Under the pieces are notes generated by a model. It ran no database searches and was not told where the DNA came from. It saw only the letters and a list, made by a program, of their open reading frames with translations. From Mycobacteriaceae bacterium (GTDB lineage Bacteria > Actinomycetota > Actinomycetes > Mycobacteriales > Mycobacteriaceae): a DNA stretch of 64,000 nt. Positions 54,374 through 63,280 of the stretch are shown piece by piece. Where the stretch lies: positions 1-64,000 of the forward strand of contig JAIEPH010000033.1 of assembly GCA_019749805.1 (NCBI GenBank), read 5' to 3'. The translations under genes were made by a program, and so were the position numbers. Position 1 is the stretch's first letter. Each line of letters starts with the position of its first letter.

Positions 54374-55588
54374 TCAGGTGGTCCGCAGCGTCGACGGGAT
54401 CAGTGGCTCGTCGAGTAGCCGGCCGAACCGCTGGGTCAGCGAAACGTCCGCAGGTCGCGCCTCCAGCCATGCCCGCAGCAGCCGATAGCCCTCGACGTAG
54501 GTGCTGGTGTAGGCCCGCCACAGCGGCGACGACAGAAACCGCAGCATCTGGCGGGCCCGCTCGTCGTTGACCAGCAGCCAGTGCTTGAGGAACTCGACGA
54601 CGTCGTCGACGTCACGATGTTCGTCGTGCAGCATCAGCGCGGCATCCTGGCGCACGTCGGCCAGCGTCGCCGCCGCCTCGGAGACAGCCTGCGCACGATC
54701 GCCGTCGAAACTCAGGCCCAGATCGGCGTAGATCTCGGCGGCCCACGACCCCCAGTTCGGGCCGATTGCGGCGTACAGCGCCAGGTCGGCCAGTCCCTCG
54801 GCCATCAAGCATTGCGGGGTGTTGACGAGGAAGATCGTCTGCTCGGCCTGATTTCGTCCGGCCACTAACCCGAATTCTTTGCGGCAGTGCTCGGTGTGGT
54901 GGCCGGGGTAGGACTCGTGCGCCACCAGTCGCGGCAAATTGGACATCTGCTGCTTGAGGTCGGCGTTCACAGCCACCGTCGAGGTGTAGTTGCCCAGGTA
55001 GTAGTTGAAGCCCGACCAGGGCTTGTCGGTGACCACTTCGTACGTGATGGTCTCGGCGTCCGGCAGCGGATATTCGGCGCGCACCCTGTCGCGAAGTGCG
55101 CTGGAGAACGCATGGATGCACTCCTCCAGGCGGTCGGGCGGCACCTCCTCACCGGCCCGGTAGGCGGTCATCCGCTCGGCGAGCGGCCCGGTGCCGCCCA
55201 GTGCCTCATCGAGCTTGGCGTGCGCCTGCCGGTACTGTTCCGGGTCGCCCTTGGCGATGCGCACGTCGAAATATGCGTCGACCTCGTCGACGAAACCGAC
55301 GGTCTGGCCCGAGAACTTGCGGCCGGCGCAGGCCAGCGCCCGCAGGTGGGCGGCGATGAACTCGGCGCGGCTCTGCTCCAGGTCGGTGCCCGCGTCGAGT
55401 TCGGCCAGCAGGCGTTCGGCCTGTTGGGTGAGATCGGCGGGCTCCGGGGGCGGTTCGTTGGCGACGGTGCGGCGCAGCTCCGGATCTCCGGTGAAGGAGT
55501 CCACGTAACCTTCCTCGACCCGGTCGAAGCGCAACCCGAGCAACAGATATTCACGGATCAAAGTGGTATTCGACAAGCCCGAGTTCAT
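54374..55588 (-). CDS. DUF885 family putative zinc peptidase
   Basis: A 404-residue helical protein of the DUF885 family. The zinc motif [11 protein letters not shown] near residue 240 resembles HExxH with an inserted PG, and [10 protein letters not shown] near 285 supplies a further acidic ligand. [25 protein letters not shown] substrate region precedes it. No signal peptide, so probably cytosolic. Peptidase activity is inferred from the motif. Divergent from coaA across only 31 bases. Confidence 0.85.
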   Translation of the reverse strand: MNSGLSNTTLIREYLLLGLRFDRVEEGYVDSFTGDPELRRTVANEPPPEPADLTQQAERLLAELDAGTDLEQSRAEFIAAHLRALACAGRKFSGQTVGFVDEVDAYFDVRIAKGDPEQYRQAHAKLDEALGGTGPLAERMTAYRAGEEVPPDRLEECIHAFSSALRDRVRAEYPLPDAETITYEVVTDKPWSGFNYYLGNYTSTVAVNADLKQQMSNLPRLVAHESYPGHHTEHCRKEFGLVAGRNQAEQTIFLVNTPQCLMAEGLADLALYAAIGPNWGSWAAEIYADLGLSFDGDRAQAVSEAAATLADVRQDAALMLHDEHRDVDDVVEFLKHWLLVNDERARQMLRFLSSPLWRAYTSTYVEGYRLLRAWLEARPADVSLTQRFGRLLDEPLIPSTLRTT

Positions 55589-55619
55589 GCAGCCAACGTT
55601 AACTGCAAGACTGGGGCGT

Positions 55620-56558
55620 ATGCCGCGGCTGAGTGAGCCGAGCCCCTACGTGGAGTTCGACCGGACTGAGTGGCGTGCGCTGCGCATGTCGACCCCGCTG
55701 AAATTGAGCGAGGACGAGCTGCAACGGCTGCGCGGCCTCGGCGAGAAGCTCGACCTGCTCGAGGTCGAAGAGGTCTACCTGCCGCTGGCCCGGCTGATTC
55801 ACCTTCAGGTCGCTGCCCGTCAGGCGCTGTTTGCGACGACCGCGCAGTTCCTCGGTGAGCCGCAGCAGAATCCGGACCGGCCGGTGCCGTTCATCATCGG
55901 CGTGGCGGGCAGCGTCGCCGTCGGTAAGTCCACCACCGCGCGTGTGCTGCAGGCGCTGTTGGCGCGCTGGGAGCACCATCCCCGCGTCGACCTGGTCACC
56001 ACCGATGGCTTCCTGTACCCCAACGCCGAGTTGTCGCGACGAAACCTGATGCATCGCAAGGGCTTTCCGGAGAGCTACGACCGCAGGGCGCTGATGCGGT
56101 TCGTCACGACGGTGAAGTCGGGCTCCGATGCGACCTGCGCACCGGTGTATTCGCACCTGCTCTACGACATCGTCCCCGGCGAGAAGCAGATGATCCGGCA
56201 TCCGGACATCCTGATCCTCGAGGGCCTCAACGTCCTGCAAACCGGTCCGGCCCTGATGGTTTCGGACCTGTTCGACTTCTCGGTCTACGTCGACGCCCGC
56301 ATCGAGGACATCGAGCAGTGGTACATCTCGCGGTTCCTGTCGATGCGGGACGGTGCGTTCGCCGACCCGGCCTCACACTTTCACCACTACTCGACCCTGA
56401 CCGACGATCAGGCCGTGTTCGCCGCGCGCGATATCTGGCATTCGATCAACCGGCCCAACCTGATCGAGAACATTCTGCCGACCCGTCCGCGGGCTACGCT
56501 GGTGCTGCGCAAGGATGCCGATCACGCCATCAACCGGCTGCGACTCAGGAAGCTCTGA
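55620..56558 (+). CDS. coaA: Type I pantothenate kinase
   Basis: A 312-residue P-loop kinase for the first step of coenzyme A synthesis. Start [20 protein letters not shown] at 55620 matches M. tuberculosis PanK length. P-loop [15 protein letters not shown] with Lys103, [22 protein letters not shown] and [11 protein letters not shown] are all present. Normal neighbours for the Rv1092c locus. Confidence 0.97.
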   Translation: MPRLSEPSPYVEFDRTEWRALRMSTPLKLSEDELQRLRGLGEKLDLLEVEEVYLPLARLIHLQVAARQALFATTAQFLGEPQQNPDRPVPFIIGVAGSVAVGKSTTARVLQALLARWEHHPRVDLVTTDGFLYPNAELSRRNLMHRKGFPESYDRRALMRFVTTVKSGSDATCAPVYSHLLYDIVPGEKQMIRHPDILILEGLNVLQTGPALMVSDLFDFSVYVDARIEDIEQWYISRFLSMRDGAFADPASHFHHYSTLTDDQAVFAARDIWHSINRPNLIENILPTRPRATLVLRKDADHAINRLRLRKL

Positions 56559-56564
56559 ACGCCC

Positions 56565-56619
56565 AATGGCCACTTATGCCACGCATTTCGGGAGAGAAAC
56601 CGTGGAATAAGTGGCCATT
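56565..56619. terminator. Long inverted repeat between convergent genes
   Basis: Nineteen-base arms, AATGGCCACTTATGCCACG at 56565-56583 and CGTGGAATAAGTGGCCATT at 56601-56619, with one mismatch; the 17-base loop has an inner TTTC/GAAA stem. It fills the gap between coaA and the convergent membrane gene. A two-way terminator is the simplest reading, but the arms are unusually long and exact, so a dispersed repeat element is possible. Confidence 0.6.
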
Positions 56620-56626
56620 CAAGCAA

Positions 56627-57037
56627 CTACCTGTTGATGCGGCGCACACCCTGGTACTGCAGCTCGGCCATGACGAGCGTGTAGACGCCGGTGGCCAGCG
56701 TCGCCACCACACCGAAGGTGGTCAGCGGGAACACGTCGACAAGGACGAACACCACGCTCAGGACGGTGTAGAACGCGTTGCCGGCGGCGATCACAATGCC
56801 GGTCAGTTTTACCGAAGGCCGGGCGGCGAAAACGAAAACCCCGATCGCGAAAGCGATGAAGAAGGCGCCAACCCCATACTCGAAGGCGGTTGTCGTGCCC
56901 GACATCTCGGCGATCCAGCCGGCAAGGGCGATGCCGGCGATACCCATGACGGCGCTACAGGTCGCGTCGAGTCGCAGCGCGAAGCGCAGAAACGAGTCGT
57001 TGGACGCCCGTATTTTGGGAGTGGTGGTGGCGGTCAT
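56627..57037 (-). CDS. Four-helix membrane protein, paralog 1
   Basis: A 136-residue protein with four hydrophobic segments starting at SFLRFALRLDATCSAVMGIAG. It shares the frame FLRFALRxDA at the N-terminus, FGVVATxAxxVxTL near residue 108 and a QYxGVRRI C-terminus with the next gene, so the two arose by tandem duplication. No known function; a small integral membrane protein. Confidence 0.75.
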   Translation of the reverse strand: MTATTTPKIRASNDSFLRFALRLDATCSAVMGIAGIALAGWIAEMSGTTTAFEYGVGAFFIAFAIGVFVFAARPSVKLTGIVIAAGNAFYTVLSVVFVLVDVFPLTTFGVVATLATGVYTLVMAELQYQGVRRINR

Positions 57038-57128
57038 GCGATTTCCTTTCTCGGGGTGGGTGGTGGACCGTTCCGGAGCCGACGACGCAACCTCTTACGG
57101 CGGCGGCTCCGGACCAGTCATATGGGGG

Positions 57129-57566
57129 TCACGCCAATCGGCGCACCCCGAGGTACTGCACGTAGGCGAAGCCCAACGTGACGACGGTGAAGGCGATGGT
57201 CGCGACGACGCCGAACTCGCTCAGCGGCAGCCAGTCCCCCACTCGCACGACGGTCACGAGGATCGCGAAGGCGATGTTTCCGGCCAGCACACCGGTACCG
57301 ACGCGACGGACGTCGGGCAGACCGGCGAGCAGGTACAGCGTCGCGCCGTAACCGACGAGCGCCGCACCCGCGATCCACTCCGAAGTGGACGACAAGCCCG
57401 ACAGCCGCGACAGCGGATCGGCGGCCATGGCGATCAGCAGACCGAGGCCGGCGCACAGGGTCGCGTCGGCGCGGAGGGCGAAACGTAACAGCGAGCTTTC
57501 CGGCGCCGCCCCGGCGGCGACACCGGGTCCAGCTTCGCCGGCTGGGCGGGTAGTGATGGCGGTCAT
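57129..57566 (-). CDS. Four-helix membrane protein, paralog 2
   Basis: A 145-residue paralog of the adjacent gene: LLRFALRADATLCAGLGLL, LSEFGVVATIAFTVVTL and VQYLGVRRLA. Four hydrophobic segments and a longer flexible N-terminus (about 22 residues). It is 91 bases upstream of its copy on the same strand. Function unknown. Confidence 0.75.
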   Translation of the reverse strand: MTAITTRPAGEAGPGVAAGAAPESSLLRFALRADATLCAGLGLLIAMAADPLSRLSGLSSTSEWIAGAALVGYGATLYLLAGLPDVRRVGTGVLAGNIAFAILVTVVRVGDWLPLSEFGVVATIAFTVVTLGFAYVQYLGVRRLA

Positions 57567-57635
57567 GGCTTCGATCCTGCGCAGATGCCACTGCCAGATC
57601 GACGCCAGCCGCTGCCAGCTACTGCCAGCCGCAGG

Positions 57636-58991
57636 TCAGAGGTCTTGTGCGGCCACCAGGTTTCCGCGCAGATCGGCGGCGATCACGCGGGCTGCCGAGT
57701 TCTGCCAGTTGTGCAGCGACCGTTGCGGCACCTCGGTGACGAACCACTGCCAGGCCTGACGCGCGACGGGATCGAGCCCTGCCGCGGTCGCGTTCTGCGC
57801 GTAGGCCCGCACACCGACGACATAGGGGAAGTACAGCGAGTTGTAGTAGCGCCATTCTTCGGTCGTGCCGAACTCGCCGCCCTCACGCGGCTTGAGACGG
57901 GCGATGCGATCGGCGAGCAGAGCCTTGAGCTCGTTGGCCCGCTCCAACGGCTGGTCGGGGGCGCCGCGCGCGGCGAGCCGCTCGTCGATAACCGGCAAGG
58001 CGGTGAGCGGGCTGGCGACCAGCTTGGACAGGTCGCCGTAGTGGCCGAGGGCTCGGCGGGTGAGCCGGACGAAGGTGTCGTCGTCGATGTGGTCGAGCGG
58101 GCCGGCCTTTCGCAACGGCAACGCCGCACCGGTGCTTCGCAGCGCGGCACGGTCGGCGCGCAACCCGGGTGAGCGGAAAAACGCCAACCGGTCCAGCACG
58201 CCGGCCAGCGGATCGGCCAGCACGTTGATCGAGATCGCGATGGCCAGGCTGGTGAACAGCATCACCGTCAACGCGGTCTGCGGGCCGGTGACCGACAGGC
58301 CGATCAGCACCTGCCCACCGAACAGCACCACGACGACGCCCGTTGCGACGAAGGAGCGCAGCATGTCGGCGCGCAGAGCCTGACCTTCATCGAAGGCGTC
58401 CCACATCGCGACCGCCACACCGAGCAGCACGACGTCGAATCCCGTCGACGCCAACGCCAACCAGCTCGGGACCAGCCCGAGCGGGATGACGATGATCGCG
58501 TTGCCGAGTGCGAAGAACAACGTTGCGACGATGAGGTAAGGCACCACCGGCCTCGGTTGCCACGATCCGAACACCGCGCGCAGCATCGCGCCGAGCGACG
58601 ACAGCGAGATGACGCCGAACATCACCCAGTGACCGAGACGCACCGGGCCGTCGACGTTGCCCGCCATCGCCGCACCCATGACGGCGCCCACCGCGACCGC
58701 GGTCACCGCCACCAGTTCGGCCGCCCTGCTTCGCCACGTCTCGCGGGGCCGCGACAGTTCGAGAAGTACGGCGAACCAGGCGATGCCCGGCACGGTGACG
58801 AGGTAGACCTCGACGCTGCTCAGCACGGTCGAGCCAGTCTGGGTACGAACGGCGTCCAGCGCCACGACCGTCGCGAAGCTCGTCAGGCCGACAGCGGCCA
58901 ACACCAGGACGGGCTTACGCGGGTCGCGGGCCAGCAGATACAGCCCCAGCCACCAGCTGAGTGAGAAGACGAGCGCCGACAGCGCAGCCAT
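57636..58991 (-). CDS. Multi-pass membrane protein with soluble C-terminal domain
   Basis: A 451-residue protein. About eight hydrophobic segments fill residues 1-270, resembling the 7TM sensor region placed before histidine kinases, with WDAFDEGQALRADMLRSFVAT as a linker. The C-terminal 170 residues are soluble and helical (FVRLTRRALGHYGDLSKL to the end) without kinase motifs. A sensor or scaffold role is only a guess. It is 48 bases downstream of uppS on the same strand. Confidence 0.75.
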   Translation of the reverse strand: MAALSALVFSLSWWLGLYLLARDPRKPVLVLAAVGLTSFATVVALDAVRTQTGSTVLSSVEVYLVTVPGIAWFAVLLELSRPRETWRSRAAELVAVTAVAVGAVMGAAMAGNVDGPVRLGHWVMFGVISLSSLGAMLRAVFGSWQPRPVVPYLIVATLFFALGNAIIVIPLGLVPSWLALASTGFDVVLLGVAVAMWDAFDEGQALRADMLRSFVATGVVVVLFGGQVLIGLSVTGPQTALTVMLFTSLAIAISINVLADPLAGVLDRLAFFRSPGLRADRAALRSTGAALPLRKAGPLDHIDDDTFVRLTRRALGHYGDLSKLVASPLTALPVIDERLAARGAPDQPLERANELKALLADRIARLKPREGGEFGTTEEWRYYNSLYFPYVVGVRAYAQNATAAGLDPVARQAWQWFVTEVPQRSLHNWQNSAARVIAADLRGNLVAAQDL

Positions 58992-59039
58992 AGGTCCCAG
59001 TGTCGCAGGGATGAGCGCTTGCGCGAAGACCAGATGGCC

Positions 59040-59837
59040 CTAGATGCCGTAGCGGCGATGACGCGCGGTGTAGTCGCGGAGCGCCCGAAGGAAGTCCACC
59101 CGCCGGAACTCGGGCCAGTACGCCTCGGTGAACCACATCTCCGAGTAGGCGCTCTGCCACAGCAGAAACCCCGACAGCCGCTGCTCCCCCGACGTGCGGA
59201 TCACCAGGTCGGGGTCGGGTTGGCCCGAGGTGTAGAGATTCTCCGAGATTCCATCCTCAGTGACAGCCTCGATCAGCTGCTCGCCGGTACGTCCGTTCGC
59301 AAGTTCCTTGGCGAGCAGCTGCCGCACCGCGTCGACGATCTCCTGCCGGCCGCCGTAGCCGACAGCGACGTTGACGTGGAAGGACCCGGCGCCGGCTTGC
59401 GATCGCGTCGACTCCACGGCGTCGCGCAACCGCTTAGCCGGCTCCTCGCCGATCTGTTCCAGGTCGCCGACGGTGCGCACGCTCCACCGGTTGGCCGGCG
59501 CACAGATCTCTTCGACGACGTCGGTGATGATTCCGATCAGCGTCGCCAACTCAGCGGGTTCGCGCTGCAGGTTCTCGGTGGACAGCAGGTACACCGTGGC
59601 CATCTCGACGCCCGCTTCCTGGCACCAGCGCAGCATCTCGGCGATCTTGTGGGCACCCATCCGGTACCCGTAGCTGACGTCGTCGTGACCAGCGTCACGA
59701 GCCCACCGCCGGTTCCCGTCGCAGAGCACCGCGATGTGCCGTGGGAGCTCGGATTTCGAGGAAGCCAGGCCTTGGCGTAACCGCATCTCGTAGATGCGGT
59801 ACATCGGTTCCTTGAGTCGCGAAGGAATGATGGCCAC
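59040..59837 (-). CDS. uppS: Short-chain Z-isoprenyl diphosphate synthase (Z,E-FPP synthase, Rv1086-like)
   Basis: A 265-residue cis-prenyltransferase. Catalytic Asp40 is in IAVLCDGNRRWAR, with MGAHKIAEMLRWC, YLLSTENLQR, NVAVGYGGRQEIVDA and DLVIRTSGEQRLSGFLLWQ as family motifs. Near-identity to Rv1086 suggests it makes omega-E,Z-farnesyl diphosphate, the primer for decaprenyl phosphate used in cell-wall synthesis, rather than the long chain itself. Divergent from the trhA-like gene. Confidence 0.94.
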   Translation of the reverse strand: MAIIPSRLKEPMYRIYEMRLRQGLASSKSELPRHIAVLCDGNRRWARDAGHDDVSYGYRMGAHKIAEMLRWCQEAGVEMATVYLLSTENLQREPAELATLIGIITDVVEEICAPANRWSVRTVGDLEQIGEEPAKRLRDAVESTRSQAGAGSFHVNVAVGYGGRQEIVDAVRQLLAKELANGRTGEQLIEAVTEDGISENLYTSGQPDPDLVIRTSGEQRLSGFLLWQSAYSEMWFTEAYWPEFRRVDFLRALRDYTARHRRYGI

Positions 59838-59890
59838 CGAATCAGACTACTGTGGCGTGCGAATCCCCCAAGGCCTAAGCGGAGGTGAAC

Positions 59891-60625
59891 ATGGTGCAGG
59901 TAGATGCCGACGAGGCCCAGCAGCCACCGGTGCGCGTCTACGCGGAGGATTTACCCGAAGCAGTGGTGGACGGTGTCGCCAACTTCTTCCACAAGCCGCG
60001 GTTGCGCGGCTGGATCCACGTCTGGGCCGCAGTCGTCGCGTTCATCGCCGGGGCGGCGTTGGTATCGGTCTCATGGTCGGTGGTGTCCACCCGCGCCGGA
60101 CTCTCCACCCTGGTTTACACGCTGACGATCGTTGCGATGTTCGCCGTGAGCGGCGCGTACCACCGGATCGACTGGGAGTCGGCGACGACCCGGAAATGGA
60201 TGAAGCGCCTCGATCACTCGATGATCTTCATCTTCATCGCCGGCAGCTACACGCCCTTCGCGGTGCTGGCACTGCCGGAGTCCGACGGCCTGGTCCTGTT
60301 GGGCGTCGTCTGGGCAGGCGCGCTCGCCGGCGTGCTGCTCAAGATGTTCTGGCCGTCGGCGCCACGCTGGGTCGGAGTGCCGCTCTACCTGTTGTTGGGC
60401 TGGGTGGCGGTGTGGTTCATCGGGCCGATCATGGAGGGCGCGGGCGTCGCCGCGGTGGTGCTGCTCATCGTCGGCGGCGCGCTCTACAGCATCGGCGGCG
60501 TGCTCTACGGCCTCAAGTGGCCGAACCCGTGGCCGACGACGTTCGGCCACCACGAGTTCTTCCATGCGTGCACGGCGGTCGCCGCGATCTGCCACTACAT
60601 CGCGATGTGGTTCGCCGTCTTCTGA
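59891..60625 (+). CDS. trhA: Hemolysin III/TrhA (PAQR) family membrane protein
   Basis: A 244-residue seven-helix protein. ATG at 59891 follows GGAGG by five bases; a GTG inside that site is discounted. Conserved metal-site residues typical of the family lie in [26 protein letters not shown] and [21 protein letters not shown]. The name hemolysin is historical; bacterial TrhA affects membrane energetics. Corresponds to Rv1085c. Confidence 0.93.
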   Translation: MVQVDADEAQQPPVRVYAEDLPEAVVDGVANFFHKPRLRGWIHVWAAVVAFIAGAALVSVSWSVVSTRAGLSTLVYTLTIVAMFAVSGAYHRIDWESATTRKWMKRLDHSMIFIFIAGSYTPFAVLALPESDGLVLLGVVWAGALAGVLLKMFWPSAPRWVGVPLYLLLGWVAVWFIGPIMEGAGVAAVVLLIVGGALYSIGGVLYGLKWPNPWPTTFGHHEFFHACTAVAAICHYIAMWFAVF

Positions 60626-60632
60626 TCGCCGA

Positions 60633-61004
60633 TCAGAGCTGGGTCATGTCCTCCGGGGTCCAGTAGGCCTTCATCGACGCGATCTTGCCATCGGAGTTGA
60701 ACGTCATGACGCTGATGATGTCGATACTCATCTTGGCGTCGCCCATGCTGATGGTCAGCACCCAATGGAACGCCACCTCGTTGCCAAGGGCGCGGAGGGT
60801 GATGACGTCGGTCCCGTTGTCGCCCTGGGGAATGGCCGAGTAGAAGCCCCGGATCGCCTGACTCCCGATGTGCACCTCGCTGCCGACTGGATCCTCGACG
60901 GTGGCATCATCAGCGTAGAGCTCGACGATGTCGTCGACCTTTCCCGCCGCGGCGTATTCGAGGTAGCGGTTGACTGTCGCGGCGTTCTCCTCAGGCGATG
61001 CCAT
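60633..61004 (-). CDS. Ketosteroid isomerase-like enzyme (steroid delta-isomerase)
   Basis: A 123-residue NTF2-fold protein, start MASPEENAATVNRYLEYAAAG at 61004. It aligns well with classical bacterial ketosteroid isomerase: Tyr14 in NRYLEY and Asp38 in TVEDPVGSEV fall at the same positions as the catalytic Tyr14 and Asp38 of the Comamonas enzyme, and Asp95 in MSIDIIS matches the third residue, Asp99. It probably shifts a steroid double bond from delta-5 to delta-4, completing the work of a 3beta-HSD. Convergent with trhA. Confidence 0.88.
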   Translation of the reverse strand: MASPEENAATVNRYLEYAAAGKVDDIVELYADDATVEDPVGSEVHIGSQAIRGFYSAIPQGDNGTDVITLRALGNEVAFHWVLTISMGDAKMSIDIISVMTFNSDGKIASMKAYWTPEDMTQL

Positions 61005-61014
61005 GCGCCGAAGG

Positions 61015-63057
61015 CTACACGGACGCACCGAGCGCGGCGGCGAGATCCCCGGCGGAGGTGACCGGCAGGTCACAGGTCCTGCCACGGCATACATACGCGG
61101 CGTCGGCCCCCGCCACCCGGTCACGGTCGGCGAGCAGTTCCGAGGAGTTCACTTCACCGCCGACGACGATCGCGCCCCCGGGGGCCAGCGTGCGCGCGGC
61201 GGCCAGCAGGTCCGAGCCGACGGGATCGCAGGCGACGGCGATCTGAATGGGCCCGCGCACAGCGGCTTCGGCGATGGCCAGCCAGTGGCCGCCAGAGCGT
61301 GGCAGACGCGCCAGGATGGGCGCCGCACCCGTCAGCGTCGACTCGGCCGCCGATGCATACCTGTCAGCGCAGTACGCGGGAGCCAGATGAGCCGCCAACT
61401 GCAACGCCTCGGCGATCAGGGACGCACCGGACGGCGTCGCACCGTCCAGCGGATCGGCGGGCCGAACCATAAGGGTCTCAGCGTCATCCGCCGTGTCGTA
61501 CCAGCGCCCAGCGGTCTCCGAATCGGCGAAATGCTGCAGCGCGATGTCGACCAACAGCATCGCCGAACTCAGCCACGACGTCTCGCCGGTCAGCTGATAC
61601 AGCGTCAACAGACCGGTCGCCAGCGCGGCGTGGTCCTCCAGAATGGCGGCACTGTCGCCGACACGACCGCCGAGGCTGGCCCGGCGCAGTCGGCCGTCCA
61701 CGATGTGCAGGCCGACGATCGCGCTCGCACATTGCGTTGCGGCGATCAGGAATTCGGGTTCATCGAGCGCCACCGACGCCTCGGCGAGCGCTGTGATCGC
61801 CAGTCCGTTCCACCCGGTGACGACCTTGTCGTCGCGGCCGGGCTGGGGGCGCGTCGACCTGGCGGCCAGCAGCGCTGTGCGTACCCGATCGAACCGATCG
61901 GCATCGTCGGGGTCACCCGGCAATTGCAGCACCGAGCTGCCGTGTTCAAAGATGCCGACTTCGGTGACGCCGAAAACCTCTGCGGCCCAAGAGCCGTCAT
62001 CCGGACCCAACAACTCGGTCAGTTGGGCCGGCGTCCACACGTACGTCAAGCCCTCGTGTCCGTCGGAGTCGGCATCGAGCGACGAGGTGAACATGCCGTC
62101 GGCGCCGAGGTCGTCGATGAGGAACCGCGCCGTTTCACCGGCCACTCTGCGCGCCAGCGGGTCTGAGGTGCGGCGAGCCCAGTGCGCGTACGCCCGCAGA
62201 AGCAGAGCGTTGTCGTAGAGCATCTTCTCGAAGTGCGGCACCACCCACGCGGCGTCGACGCTGTAGCGCGCGAACCCTCCGGCCAGCTGATCGTAAATGC
62301 CGCCGCGCGCCATCGCCGTACAGGTCCGCTCGACCGACTCGAGGGGCATCGGGTCACCGGTGCGTTCGTGGTTGCGCAGCAGCGCCTCCAGCATCGCTGA
62401 CGGCGGAAACTTGGGCGCCCCAGACTGATTGGTGATGAAACCGCCGTTGACGGGATCCTCGTGCTGAAGGACGTCGGCGACGGCGTGATCACACAGCGAC
62501 GGCTGAATCGGCGGTCCGCCCCGGGGTAGATCCGACACCATCGACCGCAACTCGCCGCTGATGTGGTCGGAGGTCTCCTCGACGTCGGCACGGCGGGTTC
62601 GCCACGTATCGGAGACGGCGGCGAGCAGCTGCAGGAAGTTGGCCTTGGGGTAATACGTGCCGCAGAAGAACGGGCGGCCATCCGGCGTCAGAAAGCACGT
62701 CATGGGCCAGCCGCCCTGACCGGTCAGCGCAACGGTGGCGTTCATGTACACCGCGTCGATGTCGGGCCGTTCCTCGCGATCGACCTTGATGCAGACGAAC
62801 CCCTCGTTCATCGCGGCCGCGACCTGCTCATCCTCGAACGACTCGTGGGCCATCACATGACACCAGTGGCAGGCCGCGTATCCGACCGACAGCAGGATCG
62901 GCACGTCTCGTGCCGCCGCCTCTTCTAGCGCCTGCGGTGACCACTGCAGCCAGTGCACCGGATTGTCGGCGTGCTGGCGCAGGTAGGGACTGGTGGCGCC
63001 GCCCAAGGTGTTTCGGCCGGCGAACTCAGCCGGACTCACGCTTGCTCTCGCCGTCAT
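61015..63057 (-). CDS. DUF255 thioredoxin-like/glycosidase-fold protein (YyaL/spermatogenesis-associated protein 20 family)
   Basis: A 680-residue protein. The N-terminal thioredoxin domain has NPVHWLQW and the CxxC of YAACHWCHVMAHESFED near residues 60-70, followed by VDREERPDID. The remaining 500 residues form an alpha/alpha-barrel like that of glycosidases, with AKFPPSAMLE-type and VVTGWNGLAI motifs. Widely conserved (Rv1084), function unsettled. It overlaps the upstream small gene by 32 bases. Confidence 0.93.
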   Translation of the reverse strand: MTARASVSPAEFAGRNTLGGATSPYLRQHADNPVHWLQWSPQALEEAAARDVPILLSVGYAACHWCHVMAHESFEDEQVAAAMNEGFVCIKVDREERPDIDAVYMNATVALTGQGGWPMTCFLTPDGRPFFCGTYYPKANFLQLLAAVSDTWRTRRADVEETSDHISGELRSMVSDLPRGGPPIQPSLCDHAVADVLQHEDPVNGGFITNQSGAPKFPPSAMLEALLRNHERTGDPMPLESVERTCTAMARGGIYDQLAGGFARYSVDAAWVVPHFEKMLYDNALLLRAYAHWARRTSDPLARRVAGETARFLIDDLGADGMFTSSLDADSDGHEGLTYVWTPAQLTELLGPDDGSWAAEVFGVTEVGIFEHGSSVLQLPGDPDDADRFDRVRTALLAARSTRPQPGRDDKVVTGWNGLAITALAEASVALDEPEFLIAATQCASAIVGLHIVDGRLRRASLGGRVGDSAAILEDHAALATGLLTLYQLTGETSWLSSAMLLVDIALQHFADSETAGRWYDTADDAETLMVRPADPLDGATPSGASLIAEALQLAAHLAPAYCADRYASAAESTLTGAAPILARLPRSGGHWLAIAEAAVRGPIQIAVACDPVGSDLLAAARTLAPGGAIVVGGEVNSSELLADRDRVAGADAAYVCRGRTCDLPVTSAGDLAAALGASV

Positions 63058-63280
63058 CGGGCTCGTCGGAGCCCCCGCCGGAATGTTCGTCGGGCTCGTC
63101 GAAGGACTTCGGCAGCTTACGCAGATGACGGTTCATGGACCACACCAGCAAAAACGTGCCGATCAACAACAGCACGAGGACCAGGAGGCCGAACGGGCTG
63201 GCCTTACCGAAGTCCGGACCGGTCTGGCGGGGTGGATCCTGAGCCAGCAGGGTGACGATGGTCAGTGCGATGTCGTTCAT
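63026..63280 (-). CDS. Small membrane protein (Rv1083-like)
   Basis: An 84-residue protein, start [17 protein letters not shown] at 63280 overlapping the mca stop by four bases. One transmembrane helix near residues 29-49 ([20 protein letters not shown]), then [15 protein letters not shown] and an acidic, Gly-Ser-rich tail. Conserved between mca and the DUF255 gene in mycobacteria. Function unknown. Confidence 0.85.
   Translation of the reverse strand: MNDIALTIVTLLAQDPPRQTGPDFGKASPFGLLVLVLLLIGTFLLVWSMNRHLRKLPKSFDEPDEHSGGGSDEPDDGESKRESG

Noticed and set aside
60970..62166. 398-codon plus-strand open frame
   Set aside because: Antisense to the DUF255 protein, Arg/Gln-rich shadow without recognisable domains.
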